A program made the position numbers and the translations under genes. Source: Deltaproteobacteria bacterium (lineage in GTDB: Bacteria > Myxococcota_A > UBA796 > CAJQPC01). Taken from it: 64,000 nt of DNA. Shown piece by piece: positions 16,517-24,271 of this stretch; within the stretch, counting starts at the first letter, position 1; every line of letters begins with the position of its first letter. The stretch spans positions 151,419-215,418 of the forward strand of contig JADKFE010000008.1 in NCBI GenBank assembly GCA_016717595.1, written 5' to 3'. The notes beneath the pieces were generated by a model that saw nothing but the letters and a program-made list of their open reading frames with translations, did not search any database and was not told the origin of the DNA.

Positions 16517-17902
16517 ATGCCCGAGCCCAAAGACATCTGGGAGGCGCTGTACCGGCGCTTCGATCCCGACGAGCCCGCCCACAAGGGCCAGTGGCGCGCT
16601 GACCGGCGCTGGAGCCCGATCCCCTCGATCTCCGCCGGGCTCAAGCGGCCCTTCGGCGAGAAGCGGTATCTGGTGATGGGCACCGTGGGCACGGGCAAGA
16701 CGACGGAGCTCCTGCGGGTGGCTGAAGAGCGCAGCGAGGACCACGTCGTCGTGTTCTTGGACCTCTGGCGGCACTTTGAGGAGGGCGTGGGCGACCCGAA
16801 CGCGCTGCAGCATGTGCAGACCTGGGAGGTGCTGCTCCTGATCGGCCTCGCCGTGTACCGCGCCGCCGAGGCCCGCTTTGGGCATGTGTGGTCCAAAGAC
16901 GATCTGCGCGACTTAGAGCGCGCCGCCGCCCGGTTCACCGCCCAGCCTGGCGAGGCGGGGGGCAGCGGCACCGTGGACCTCGCGCGGCTGGCGTCGAGCC
17001 TGCTCGTCTTCGCCGGGGGGCCTGTGGGCGTGCTGGCGGGATCCGCCGCCGAGGCCGGGATCAAGGCCATCGGTGAGGTCGCCCGGGCCTCACGCTGGGA
17101 CTTCAAGATCGGCGAGCGCGGGCGCAAGAGCCTGCCCGACCAAGACGAGCGTGTTCAGGAGATGTTGGGCGCGGTGAACATGCTCATCGGCACGATTCAG
17201 CACCAGTACCGGCGGCTGTTGTTGTTGGTGGACGGCCTCGACCGCATCAAGGTCGCCGAGACGACCCGCTCGCTGTTCGTCGAGAGCACGGTCTTGGGCA
17301 GCCTCTCCTGCGCCACGGTGCTCACGGCGCCTTTGGTGCTGCGGCGCAAAGGCCTCGCGGCCCAGGTGCGGCGGTTTGAGCCCAAGGTGCTCGCCAACGC
17401 GCCGGTGATCGACCGCCACGACCCCCACCAAGAGGGCGACGGCATCGACTTCTTGCTCGACGTCTTCCGCCGCCGGGTGGCGGACCTGCCCGCGCCCCCG
17501 GGCGTGGCGCGCGCGGCGGACTGCATCGCTGAGGCCCACCTCCGCCACCTCGCCTGGTGCAGCGGCGGCCGGGCCCGGGACTTCGTGCGTTTTGTGCGGA
17601 TGGTCGCCGAGCGCGCCTGGGATCACGGCGCCGCCGTCGCGCCGCAGGAGATCGTCAACGACGCCATCGACGAGCGCCGCAACGTCATGGAGATGGGCCT
17701 CAACAAACGACACATCGAGCTGCTGATAGAGGTCATGCAAGACCCCGAGCGGCTCTTGCCCGATGACGAGGCCATCGAGGCGCTCTTGGAGCAGTGGTGC
17801 CTGCTCCCCTACCCCAACGGAAGCGAATGGTACTTTCCCCACCCGCTGCTGACGCTCCGCCGAGTCCCGCTTCCCCCGAGAAAGGCTGGCTCGACCGCCT
17901 GA
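16517..17902 (+). CDS. STAND/KAP-like P-loop ATPase
   Basis: 461 residues. Walker A is MGTVGTGKTTELL (about residues 53-65), then a strand with VVVFLDLWRHFE. A hydrophobic hairpin (about 155-185) has VFAGGPVGVLAGSAAEAG. Walker B is LLLLVDGLDRIK (about 233-244), resembling the DGLD/DDLD motif of STAND/NACHT-type ATPases. The C-terminal part looks like a winged helix (RHIELLIEVMQDPERLL ... LLPYPNGSEWYFPHPLL). It lacks TPR or WD repeats; these are in the next gene, which overlaps its 3' end by 76 nt in another frame. It looks like the ATPase half of a split NLR-like signalling or defence pair. Confidence 0.8.
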   Translation: MPEPKDIWEALYRRFDPDEPAHKGQWRADRRWSPIPSISAGLKRPFGEKRYLVMGTVGTGKTTELLRVAEERSEDHVVVFLDLWRHFEEGVGDPNALQHVQTWEVLLLIGLAVYRAAEARFGHVWSKDDLRDLERAAARFTAQPGEAGGSGTVDLARLASSLLVFAGGPVGVLAGSAAEAGIKAIGEVARASRWDFKIGERGRKSLPDQDERVQEMLGAVNMLIGTIQHQYRRLLLLVDGLDRIKVAETTRSLFVESTVLGSLSCATVLTAPLVLRRKGLAAQVRRFEPKVLANAPVIDRHDPHQEGDGIDFLLDVFRRRVADLPAPPGVARAADCIAEAHLRHLAWCSGGRARDFVRFVRMVAERAWDHGAAVAPQEIVNDAIDERRNVMEMGLNKRHIELLIEVMQDPERLLPDDEAIEALLEQWCLLPYPNGSEWYFPHPLLTLRRVPLPPRKAGSTA

Positions 17903-20900
17903 TTCGGCCGCTCAAGCTGGCCGATCGTCAGGTGATGGTGCTCGTCGCCCAGGCGAGCCCGGCGGGGTTACGCCCGGCGCTCTGCCGCCTGCTCGCGGAG
18001 CTGGGCGAGGTGCAGGTGCGCCTGCGCGCGCCAGAGCTCGCGGCCTTGGCCCCGGGCAGCGTGGCGCTGTTGCGGGTGGTGCCTGAAGACATCCTCTGGC
18101 TCAACTACAACCGGCCGCTGGTGAGCGAGCGCCGCCTCAAGCTCGTGCTCTGGGCCGAGGGCGAGGTGGCCTCGGCGATGCGCGCCCAGGCGCCGGACTT
18201 CTTCGACTGGATCAGCCACGTCTTGCCTTGCCCACGGCTCACGCCGGGCTTCGCTTTGGCCGGGGTCAAGGCCTTGGGGCCGCGGTCTACGGCGCGCTGG
18301 GACGGCGATGGCCTCGTGGGGGCCTTACGCAGCGCCGGGCAAGAGTCGATGGTGGTGTTTGAGGACGCCAGCCGCACCTACCGATCCCTGCAGCGCTCGG
18401 CCCGCAGCGCCACCGTCGGGGTGTGCTGGACCGCCGTCGACCGCGCGCGCAGGCTGCACCGGGCGCGCTGGGCGATGGCTGAGGCGCGGGTGAACGGCCC
18501 CGGGCTGCTGCTCAACGCGGCCTTGCCCACCCCGGGCTGGGTGAGCCTGCACGCGCGCTGCCAAGACTGGGGCGAGGCCGCCGCCGCCTTGGCCGAGGCC
18601 GGGGTGCCCGAGCCCGCCCGAGAGGCCGCGCTGTTGGGGCTTGAGCCCGAGGCCATCACCCTTCGCGCCGCGATGTTGGGCTTTGGCGCGCCGCCGCCGC
18701 CCGCGCCGTCTCTGGACCCCCTCGCCGATGAGGGCGCCCGCCTCGCCGATCACGCCGCGTCCCTGCCCGGCCTCGCGCTGACGATCCCGCCGAGCCTGCT
18801 CCAGCGCGCGGGCCTGCCCCTGGCCGTGGCCGCGCCCACCACGGCCTTAGAGCGAAGGGTCACCGCGCTCGTCGACGCCCTCTGGGCGGCTGAAGAGGCC
18901 AGCGCCGAGCCCTGGCTCAAGGCGAGCCGCGAGGCCCTGGACCTCGGCCACCCCGACGCCGCCTTGACCTGGGCCCAGCGCGCCGCCCGCCTCGCGGACT
19001 CCCCCGAGCGGGTCGCCTTGGCCGAACAAGCCCTGGGCCTCGCGCGCCTGGCCTTGGGCGACGTCTCCACCCAGCCCGACCCCTCCGAGCAGATCTCCCG
19101 GCCCCTCGCCCTGCCCGACCTGAGCGCCGCCGAGCGCGCCCGCACCCAGCTTCACCTCGCCTTCGTCGCCTTGACCCGCGGAGATCTAGACCGCGCCCGG
19201 GGCATGTTCGATGAGCTGCTGCTCACCCTAGACGACGTCGAGGAGCACCGCGGCCTGCGCGGCGCGGCGAAGGGCGGCTTGGGGCGCATCGCCTTGGCCC
19301 TCGGCGAGCTGACGCGGGCGCGGGCCCTGGCTGAAGAGGCCCTGGCCGCCATCGCCGAGCCGCGCCGCGCTGATAGCGCCGCCGCCGGGCTCTTGGCCGA
19401 GGTGCTGCTCGATGAGGGCCGCGTGCAGGACGCCATCGAGGCCGCAGACGCGCACCTCAGCGCCGTCTCCGCCGCCTTGGGCGAGGAGCACCCCGCCGCC
19501 CTGCGGGCCCTACGCCTGCGCGCCGAGGCCCGCCTGGCCGCCGGAGACGCCGCCGGGGCGCTCATCGACGCCCAGCGCGCCGTGCGTCTCGGCGACGAGG
19601 TGCAGGGGGTCGATCACCCCGACCTCGCCCGAGCGCGTGTGGCCTTGGGCCGCGCCTTCGCCCTGAGCGGTCGCCAAGACGACGCCATCCGCACCCTAGA
19701 GATGGCGATCTCCTCCGCCGAGCGCGCCTTGCCCGCCGATCACCTCGAGCTCACCCGCGCCCGAGAGGCCCTGGCCGCCGCGTTGCAGCGTGAGGGCACC
19801 TTGCTCGTGCCCGCCGCCGCGCCGCCGCCCGCCGCCGAGCCCGTGCAGCTTCGTGAGCGCGCGGTGGATGTGTCGTTTGAGGAGCCCCGAGGCGCCGCGT
19901 CCTCTGTGTTTGATGAAGAAGAGGACGATCAGAGCTTCTCCGCCCGCCCCACGCTCTCCGCGCCGCCACCGCCGCCCGCCCCGTCCGGCGTCTCCTTGCC
20001 GATGACCAAGAGCCTCGGCTCCTCGGCCTCTCTGAACGTCGAGGCCGTGAGCTACACCCGCAAGGCGCTCACCGCCCAGATGCGCGCCGCCTACGCCCAG
20101 CGCGACGCCCTGGCCGCCCAAGGCGCGGAGGTGGTCGAGGCCGAGCAAGAGATCGTGAGCCTCCGCAAGAGCCTCCGCCGCGGCCCGGTGCTGCAGGCCG
20201 GTGAGCTGCTCGGGCAAGGCCGCTACGAGCTTCTGGAGCGCATCGGCCAAGGCGGCTTCGCGGCGGTGTGGCGATCGCTTGATCGTGAGACAAACAAGGT
20301 CGTGGCCCTCAAGGTGCTGCACCCACACTGGGCCGATCAGCCCTCGCGCCGAGATCGGTTTGTGCGGGGTGCTCAGGTGATACGCGCCTTAAATCACCCC
20401 AACCTGCTGCGGGTGCTCAGCGACGCCCAAGAAGAGGACGGCTTCTGGTTTTTTGCGATGGAGCACCTGCCCGGCGGAGATCTCTCCCAGGCCCTCGCCG
20501 CCGGTCGCCTCGGCCCCGCCCGCGCCATCGAGGCCGTCTTGGAGGTCGGCGAGGCCCTGGCCGTCGCGCACAAAGCGGGCGTCATTCACCGCGACGTGAA
20601 GCCCGCGAACATCCTCTTTGACGCGGCGGGGCGGGCGCACCTGAGCGACTTTGACCTCGTGGAGAGCCTCGACCGCTCGGCGACCTTGAGCCTCGGCGGC
20701 ATGGGCACCTTCCTCTACGCCGCGCCGGAGCTCCTCGACGCCGATCCCCACCCCAGCCCCCGGGCTGATGTCTACAGCCTGGGCATGGTGGCGCTCACCT
20801 GTTACCGCGGCGGCCAAGATCCCCCGGCGCCGTCGCTGGGCGTGATGCGGGTGCTCAACGACACCCGGGCGCCGACGGCGGTGAAAGAGCTGCTGCGCCG

Positions 20901-21873
20901 GGCGTTGTCTTCAGATCCTAACCAGCGCCCCGCGGACGCCGGGGCCTTCGTCGAGGCCCTCCGCGACGCGCTCCACGACCACCACGGCCAAGGCGGGGCC
21001 GAGGAGCTGTTTGTGCTGCCGCCGCCCAGCCCCACGCAGTCGCCGCCGCAGCAGGCCACCGCCAAACCCAGCGCGCTGTCCGGCGCACGACGCCTGGCCT
21101 TGGTGGCGTCTACCCTGCTCGCGGCGCTGGCGGGCTGGGGGGTTGGGCGGGTGATGACCGATCCACTGCAGGTCGTCTCCGCCCTGCCGTCTTTGCCGAC
21201 GGAGGCCCCGCCCGAGGGGCGCGTGCCGGAGGACGTGGGCCCCACCACCGCGCCGAGCCTCAACGTCCAGACCTACAACGCCCCGTCCATGGCGCTCACC
21301 GCGCCGATCCTGTTCACGCCGCTCCAGTCCGGTGAGCGCACCCTGCTGATGAGCGTGACTGAAGTGACCAACACCCAGTGGGACGCCCTGCGGGACGACA
21401 ACCCGTCGCTCAAGCGCAGCTCCCACCTGCCCGTGACCGGCGTAAGCGCCCAGGCCGCCATGGAGTTCGCCAACGCGCTCTCCAAAGCCGAGGGCCTCGC
21501 CCCGTTCTACGTCATCGACGAGACCGGCGGCGTCACCCTCGACCCCACCTCCACCGGCTACCGCCTGCCGACCTTGACCGAGTGGGAGGCCGCCAGCGCC
21601 CAGAGCGCCCCCGAGCGCCTCGACACCAAAGGCCCCACCCGGGCCGTGCGCGCCGACACCCCGCCCGAGCACCCCGTCGGCATCGGCTCCAACGCCGCGG
21701 AGTGGGTGTGGACCGAGGAGGGCCCCGCCTTGGCCGGCCGCTCATGGCTCAACCCTGATGGCGCGGTGCGACGCCCCAAGACCGCCCCCCGTGACGCCGG
21801 TGTGCGCCTCGTGCGCCCCTTGCCGAGCGCCGAGCCGCCCCCGCCCCCGACGCCGATGGGGCCGGAGCCTTAG
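17827..21873 (+). CDS. Giant protein: NLR-like N-domain, TPRs, Ser/Thr kinase, membrane helix, FGE-like fold
   Basis: 1348 residues. About 1-330: domain with LNYNRPLVSERRLKLVLW and APDFFDWISH, a pattern found in bacterial STAND/TPR proteins. About 340-650: TPR array. About 740-785: probable coiled coil. About 795-1060: Hanks kinase with GQGGFAAVW, VALKVL, HRDVKPANIL, DFDL in place of DFG, and APE. About 1088-1108: membrane helix. About 1160-1340: formylglycine-generating/C-type-lectin-like fold (EVTNTQW, GYRLPTLTEWE, EWVW) without the enzyme's catalytic cysteines. The ATG follows GGAAGCGA; a GTG at 17794 is an alternative. It overlaps the ATPase gene, suggesting coupled synthesis. Probably a membrane-tethered sensor-kinase. 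Confidence 0.85.
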   Translation: MVLSPPAADAPPSPASPEKGWLDRLIRPLKLADRQVMVLVAQASPAGLRPALCRLLAELGEVQVRLRAPELAALAPGSVALLRVVPEDILWLNYNRPLVSERRLKLVLWAEGEVASAMRAQAPDFFDWISHVLPCPRLTPGFALAGVKALGPRSTARWDGDGLVGALRSAGQESMVVFEDASRTYRSLQRSARSATVGVCWTAVDRARRLHRARWAMAEARVNGPGLLLNAALPTPGWVSLHARCQDWGEAAAALAEAGVPEPAREAALLGLEPEAITLRAAMLGFGAPPPPAPSLDPLADEGARLADHAASLPGLALTIPPSLLQRAGLPLAVAAPTTALERRVTALVDALWAAEEASAEPWLKASREALDLGHPDAALTWAQRAARLADSPERVALAEQALGLARLALGDVSTQPDPSEQISRPLALPDLSAAERARTQLHLAFVALTRGDLDRARGMFDELLLTLDDVEEHRGLRGAAKGGLGRIALALGELTRARALAEEALAAIAEPRRADSAAAGLLAEVLLDEGRVQDAIEAADAHLSAVSAALGEEHPAALRALRLRAEARLAAGDAAGALIDAQRAVRLGDEVQGVDHPDLARARVALGRAFALSGRQDDAIRTLEMAISSAERALPADHLELTRAREALAAALQREGTLLVPAAAPPPAAEPVQLRERAVDVSFEEPRGAASSVFDEEEDDQSFSARPTLSAPPPPPAPSGVSLPMTKSLGSSASLNVEAVSYTRKALTAQMRAAYAQRDALAAQGAEVVEAEQEIVSLRKSLRRGPVLQAGELLGQGRYELLERIGQGGFAAVWRSLDRETNKVVALKVLHPHWADQPSRRDRFVRGAQVIRALNHPNLLRVLSDAQEEDGFWFFAMEHLPGGDLSQALAAGRLGPARAIEAVLEVGEALAVAHKAGVIHRDVKPANILFDAAGRAHLSDFDLVESLDRSATLSLGGMGTFLYAAPELLDADPHPSPRADVYSLGMVALTCYRGGQDPPAPSLGVMRVLNDTRAPTAVKELLRRALSSDPNQRPADAGAFVEALRDALHDHHGQGGAEELFVLPPPSPTQSPPQQATAKPSALSGARRLALVASTLLAALAGWGVGRVMTDPLQVVSALPSLPTEAPPEGRVPEDVGPTTAPSLNVQTYNAPSMALTAPILFTPLQSGERTLLMSVTEVTNTQWDALRDDNPSLKRSSHLPVTGVSAQAAMEFANALSKAEGLAPFYVIDETGGVTLDPTSTGYRLPTLTEWEAASAQSAPERLDTKGPTRAVRADTPPEHPVGIGSNAAEWVWTEEGPALAGRSWLNPDGAVRRPKTAPRDAGVRLVRPLPSAEPPPPPTPMGPEP

Positions 21874-21899
21874 AGGCTCTGGCGCTGGCGGTTCGCGAC

Positions 21900-22094
21900 A
21901 AGGGGGCGGGGGGGGCGGGGCCCGGGCCGGGCGGCCGGGGGCCCCCCCCGGGGGGGGGGGGGCCCCCGCCCCCCCCCGGGGCGGAGGGGCGCGGGGCGCG
22001 CCCCGGGGCCCGCGGGGGGGGGGGGGCCCGCCCCCCCGCCCCGCGGGGGGGGCGGGGGCGGGGGGGGGCCCGGGCGGCCGGGGGGGGGGGGGGG
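21900..22094. other. G/C-only low-complexity tract
   Basis: About 195 bases made almost only of long G and C runs with a single A near 21988. It matches neither the codon pattern nor the dinucleotide texture of its surroundings, and sits where a toxin partner of the downstream antitoxin would be expected. A consensus-calling or assembly artefact is the simplest reading; a genuine extreme G-quadruplex/hairpin element cannot be ruled out from sequence alone. Confidence 0.8.
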
Positions 22095-22119
22095 CCAATG
22101 TCGAGCTGGGGGACTCCCA

Positions 22120-22425
22120 CTGAGGGGCGACGCTGAGCAAGCATCCCACCCCGGCGAGATCCTGCTGCTCGAGTTCTTGGAGCCCGTCAGCATCAGTCAG
22201 TCTGAGCTGGCGCGAGCCATGAAGGTGCCGCGGATGCGCATCTCCGAACTTGTTCGGGGCGAGCGCAGCGTGAGCGTAGACACGGCGCTGCGGCTGGCGC
22301 GGGTGTTGAACACCACCGCCGAGTTCTGGCTCAACCTGCAGGCAGACTACGACCTTCGCCTGGCGCGTCAGAACAACAACGCGGAGATTGAGGCCTTAAC
22401 GCCCCTTCGTCGCGCGACCGGCTGA
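22120..22425 (+). CDS. higA: HigA-type antitoxin, 5' end uncertain
   Basis: XRE-family HTH antitoxin. HPGEILLLEFLEPVSISQSELARAM is the signature start of HigA/VapI proteins, followed by the HTH (VPRMRISELVRGERSVSVDTALRLARVL) and the ending AEFWLNLQADYDLRLAR. No ATG or GTG is in frame; a CTG at 22120 is the first in-frame codon able to serve after the G/C-only tract, and a TTG at 22177 would cut the domain. The gene start is probably damaged by, or masked by, that tract. The usual HigB toxin, normally just upstream, is not found. Confidence 0.75.
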   Translation: MRGDAEQASHPGEILLLEFLEPVSISQSELARAMKVPRMRISELVRGERSVSVDTALRLARVLNTTAEFWLNLQADYDLRLARQNNNAEIEALTPLRRATG

Positions 22426-22432
22426 GCGACGC

Positions 22433-22476
22433 TGTCGCATCAATTGTCGCATCATTTGTCGCATCACCTGTCGCAT
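22433..22476. repeat. Four 12-bp direct repeats (TGTCGCATCAnn)
   Basis: TGTCGCAT begins at 22433, 22445, 22457 and 22469, exactly 12 bp apart, and TGTCGCA appears once more at about 22494. The array lies 8 bp after the antitoxin stop, in non-coding DNA that continues to the macro-domain gene. It could be an operator array or a slipped-strand microsatellite; nothing in sequence decides. Confidence 0.75.
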
Positions 22477-22594
22477 GAGTCAGACAGGCCGCGCTGTCGC
22501 AAAAAAGCCCTGACGCGAGGCGTCGCCGCGAGGAGCATCCCGATCACATCTCCTGCGGCCCTCTGCCAACGCGCCAGGGCGATCTCAGTGGGTC

Positions 22595-23083
22595 TCAGCC
22601 CTTGGGCTCGGTGGCCTTCTGCCCGCCGACGTAGTGGCTGTAGACGTAGACCGGGATCCCCAAGCCGCCGAGGTGATGCTCAATGAGCGGCTTCACCTCA
22701 GCCCAGTCCAAGCCGCCGACGCCCGTGGCGAGGCGGGGCAAGGCCACGCTCTTGTGGCCTTCAGACTCGATGAGGCCCTTGAGCGCGCGCAGGGCGTGGT
22801 TCACGTTCGCCACGCTGGCGCGGCCGGGGGTGCCGCCCTCGTCCTCGGCCTGATCTTGGGTGAGCAGGCAGGCGATGTGAATGTTGGGGCCCGACCAGCT
22901 CCACACACCGCCGGCCTTGGGGTGGTTGAGGTGGCACCAGTGCCGGAAGTCCTTCGCCATCGACGGCCAACGCTCACGAAGCGCCAACGCGAGGCCGCTC
23001 GTGAAGTGATCCCCCGGCGCGACGCCGTGGGCGATGAGGTTGGCCTCGCTCAACAGCAGGTCACCGGTCAGCTCGTGAATCAT
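22595..23083 (-). CDS. Macro-domain protein (ADP-ribose binding / de-ADP-ribosylation)
   Basis: 162 residues, a single macro domain of the TARG1/DarG-like type. Seen: MIHELTGDLLLSEANLIAHGVAPGD at the N-terminus (the NxIxH segment contacts ADP-ribose), the SVALPRLATGVGGLDWAEVKPLI motif (Gly-rich loop plus catalytic Asp/Trp), and a C-terminal VYVY strand. Such proteins remove ADP-ribose from protein or DNA, or bind free ADP-ribose. No DarT toxin neighbour is visible, so a darTG pair is not supported. It is convergent with the HigA gene and divergent from the VWA lipoprotein. Confidence 0.88.
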   Translation of the reverse strand: MIHELTGDLLLSEANLIAHGVAPGDHFTSGLALALRERWPSMAKDFRHWCHLNHPKAGGVWSWSGPNIHIACLLTQDQAEDEGGTPGRASVANVNHALRALKGLIESEGHKSVALPRLATGVGGLDWAEVKPLIEHHLGGLGIPVYVYSHYVGGQKATEPKG

Positions 23084-23286
23084 GGGGGTCTCCGCGTCTG
23101 CCTGTGGGAGGTCGCACAGGCGTTTGGGTGTCTCCGCGCAGCCGCGTCCCCAGGGGTGCCCAAGAGACGCTCGGCCCGCGCCGTGCTGGGCGGATTAGCA
23201 AGAAGTGTGCCAAATCGATCTCGTGACGTCTCCGTGGGGCACGATCGCCCCCCACAACCCGTCCGCCGCCCCCCTGGCGGCTGTGG

Positions 23287-23292
23287 TACACT
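23287..23292 (+). promoter_or_regulatory. Candidate -10 element, leaderless start
   Basis: TACACT lies seven bases before the ATG of the VWA lipoprotein gene with no ribosome-binding site between. No -35 hexamer is convincing. The arrangement matches several other gene starts in the window. Confidence 0.4.
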
Positions 23293-23299
23293 CCCGGCC

Positions 23300-24271
23300 A
23301 TGCAAGACGCAGCCCGCCTCCCCCTCCCTGGGTGGGCGCTCGCCTTGTTCACGCTGGGATGCGTGGACTACCAGGTCGAGCGACGCCCGAACATCGACTC
23401 TTGGACCCAACCTTCGCGGGAATCGGGGGTGGACATCCTGTGGGTCGTCGACAACTCCTGCTCGATGTCGGAAGAGCAAGAGCAGCTCAGCCTACACGCC
23501 ACCAGCTTCGTGAGCTTCTTGAGCAACGCGGCTGTTGACTTTCGGCTGGTGGTCACAACGACCGACCCCGACCCCAAGTCGCTGCCGTTTGACTACGATC
23601 CGGTCACGATGACCGCCGACACCGCCGATCTGGCGACGGTCTTCGCCGCGGCCGTCGAGGTGGGCACTGAAGGGGACCGCGACGAGCGCGGCTTTGACTT
23701 CGCCCTGGAGGCCCTCACCGAGCACGCCGACCTGCGCAAAGGCGCGGATCTGGAGCTCGTCTTCTTCTCGGATGAGGACGACTACTCGGAGATCGGCCCC
23801 ATCGCCTTCGTGAACGAGCTGCAGGCCATGCGCCAGGGCAAAGCCATCGCGGTCAACGCCGTTGTTGGCGACCTCCCTGAAGGCTGCGCCTCGCTGCTCG
23901 CCGCCGCCGACGCCGGGGTGCGCTACATCGACGCCCAAGAGGAGAGCGGCGGCCTGCGGGAGTCGATCTGCTCGGCGGACTACGCCGCGCTCCTGGAGCG
24001 TATCGCCTTGAAGGTGCTCGGCTTGGAGCGGCGCTTCGCGCTCTCGGAGGTGCCTGAGCTCGACACCTTGGAGGTGCGTGTAGACGACGCGCTCATCCCC
24101 AACCGTGAGCGCCACGGCTGGGTGTACGACCCAGGCAACAACTGGGTTGAGTTTGACGGGTACGCCGTGCCGCCGCCAGGCTCGACGGTCTCCTTGAGCT
24201 ACTTCCCTTGGCTCGGCGACCTCAACGCCAGCGGCGACACCGGTGAAGACTCCGGCGTGGAGACCCCATGA
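23300..24271 (+). CDS. VWA-domain lipoprotein
   Basis: 323 residues. Signal peptide with lipobox LFTLGC. The von Willebrand A fold starts at VDILWVVDNSCSMSEEQEQL, giving a clean MIDAS DxSxS-type motif (D-N-S-C-S), with later acidic positions in FFSDEDDYSE. The C-terminal part is a beta domain (ERHGWVYDPGNNWVEFDGYAVPPPG) as in myxobacterial VWA lipoproteins. It is envelope-located and binds an unknown partner through a metal ion. First gene of a three-gene operon; its stop overlaps the next start (ATGA). The long reading frame upstream is rejected because the signal peptide fixes this start. Confidence 0.88.
   Translation: MQDAARLPLPGWALALFTLGCVDYQVERRPNIDSWTQPSRESGVDILWVVDNSCSMSEEQEQLSLHATSFVSFLSNAAVDFRLVVTTTDPDPKSLPFDYDPVTMTADTADLATVFAAAVEVGTEGDRDERGFDFALEALTEHADLRKGADLELVFFSDEDDYSEIGPIAFVNELQAMRQGKAIAVNAVVGDLPEGCASLLAAADAGVRYIDAQEESGGLRESICSADYAALLERIALKVLGLERRFALSEVPELDTLEVRVDDALIPNRERHGWVYDPGNNWVEFDGYAVPPPGSTVSLSYFPWLGDLNASGDTGEDSGVETP

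Noticed and set aside
22595..23083. DarTG toxin-antitoxin pair
   Set aside because: Only the macro-domain half is present; no DarT-like ADP-ribosyltransferase lies on either side.
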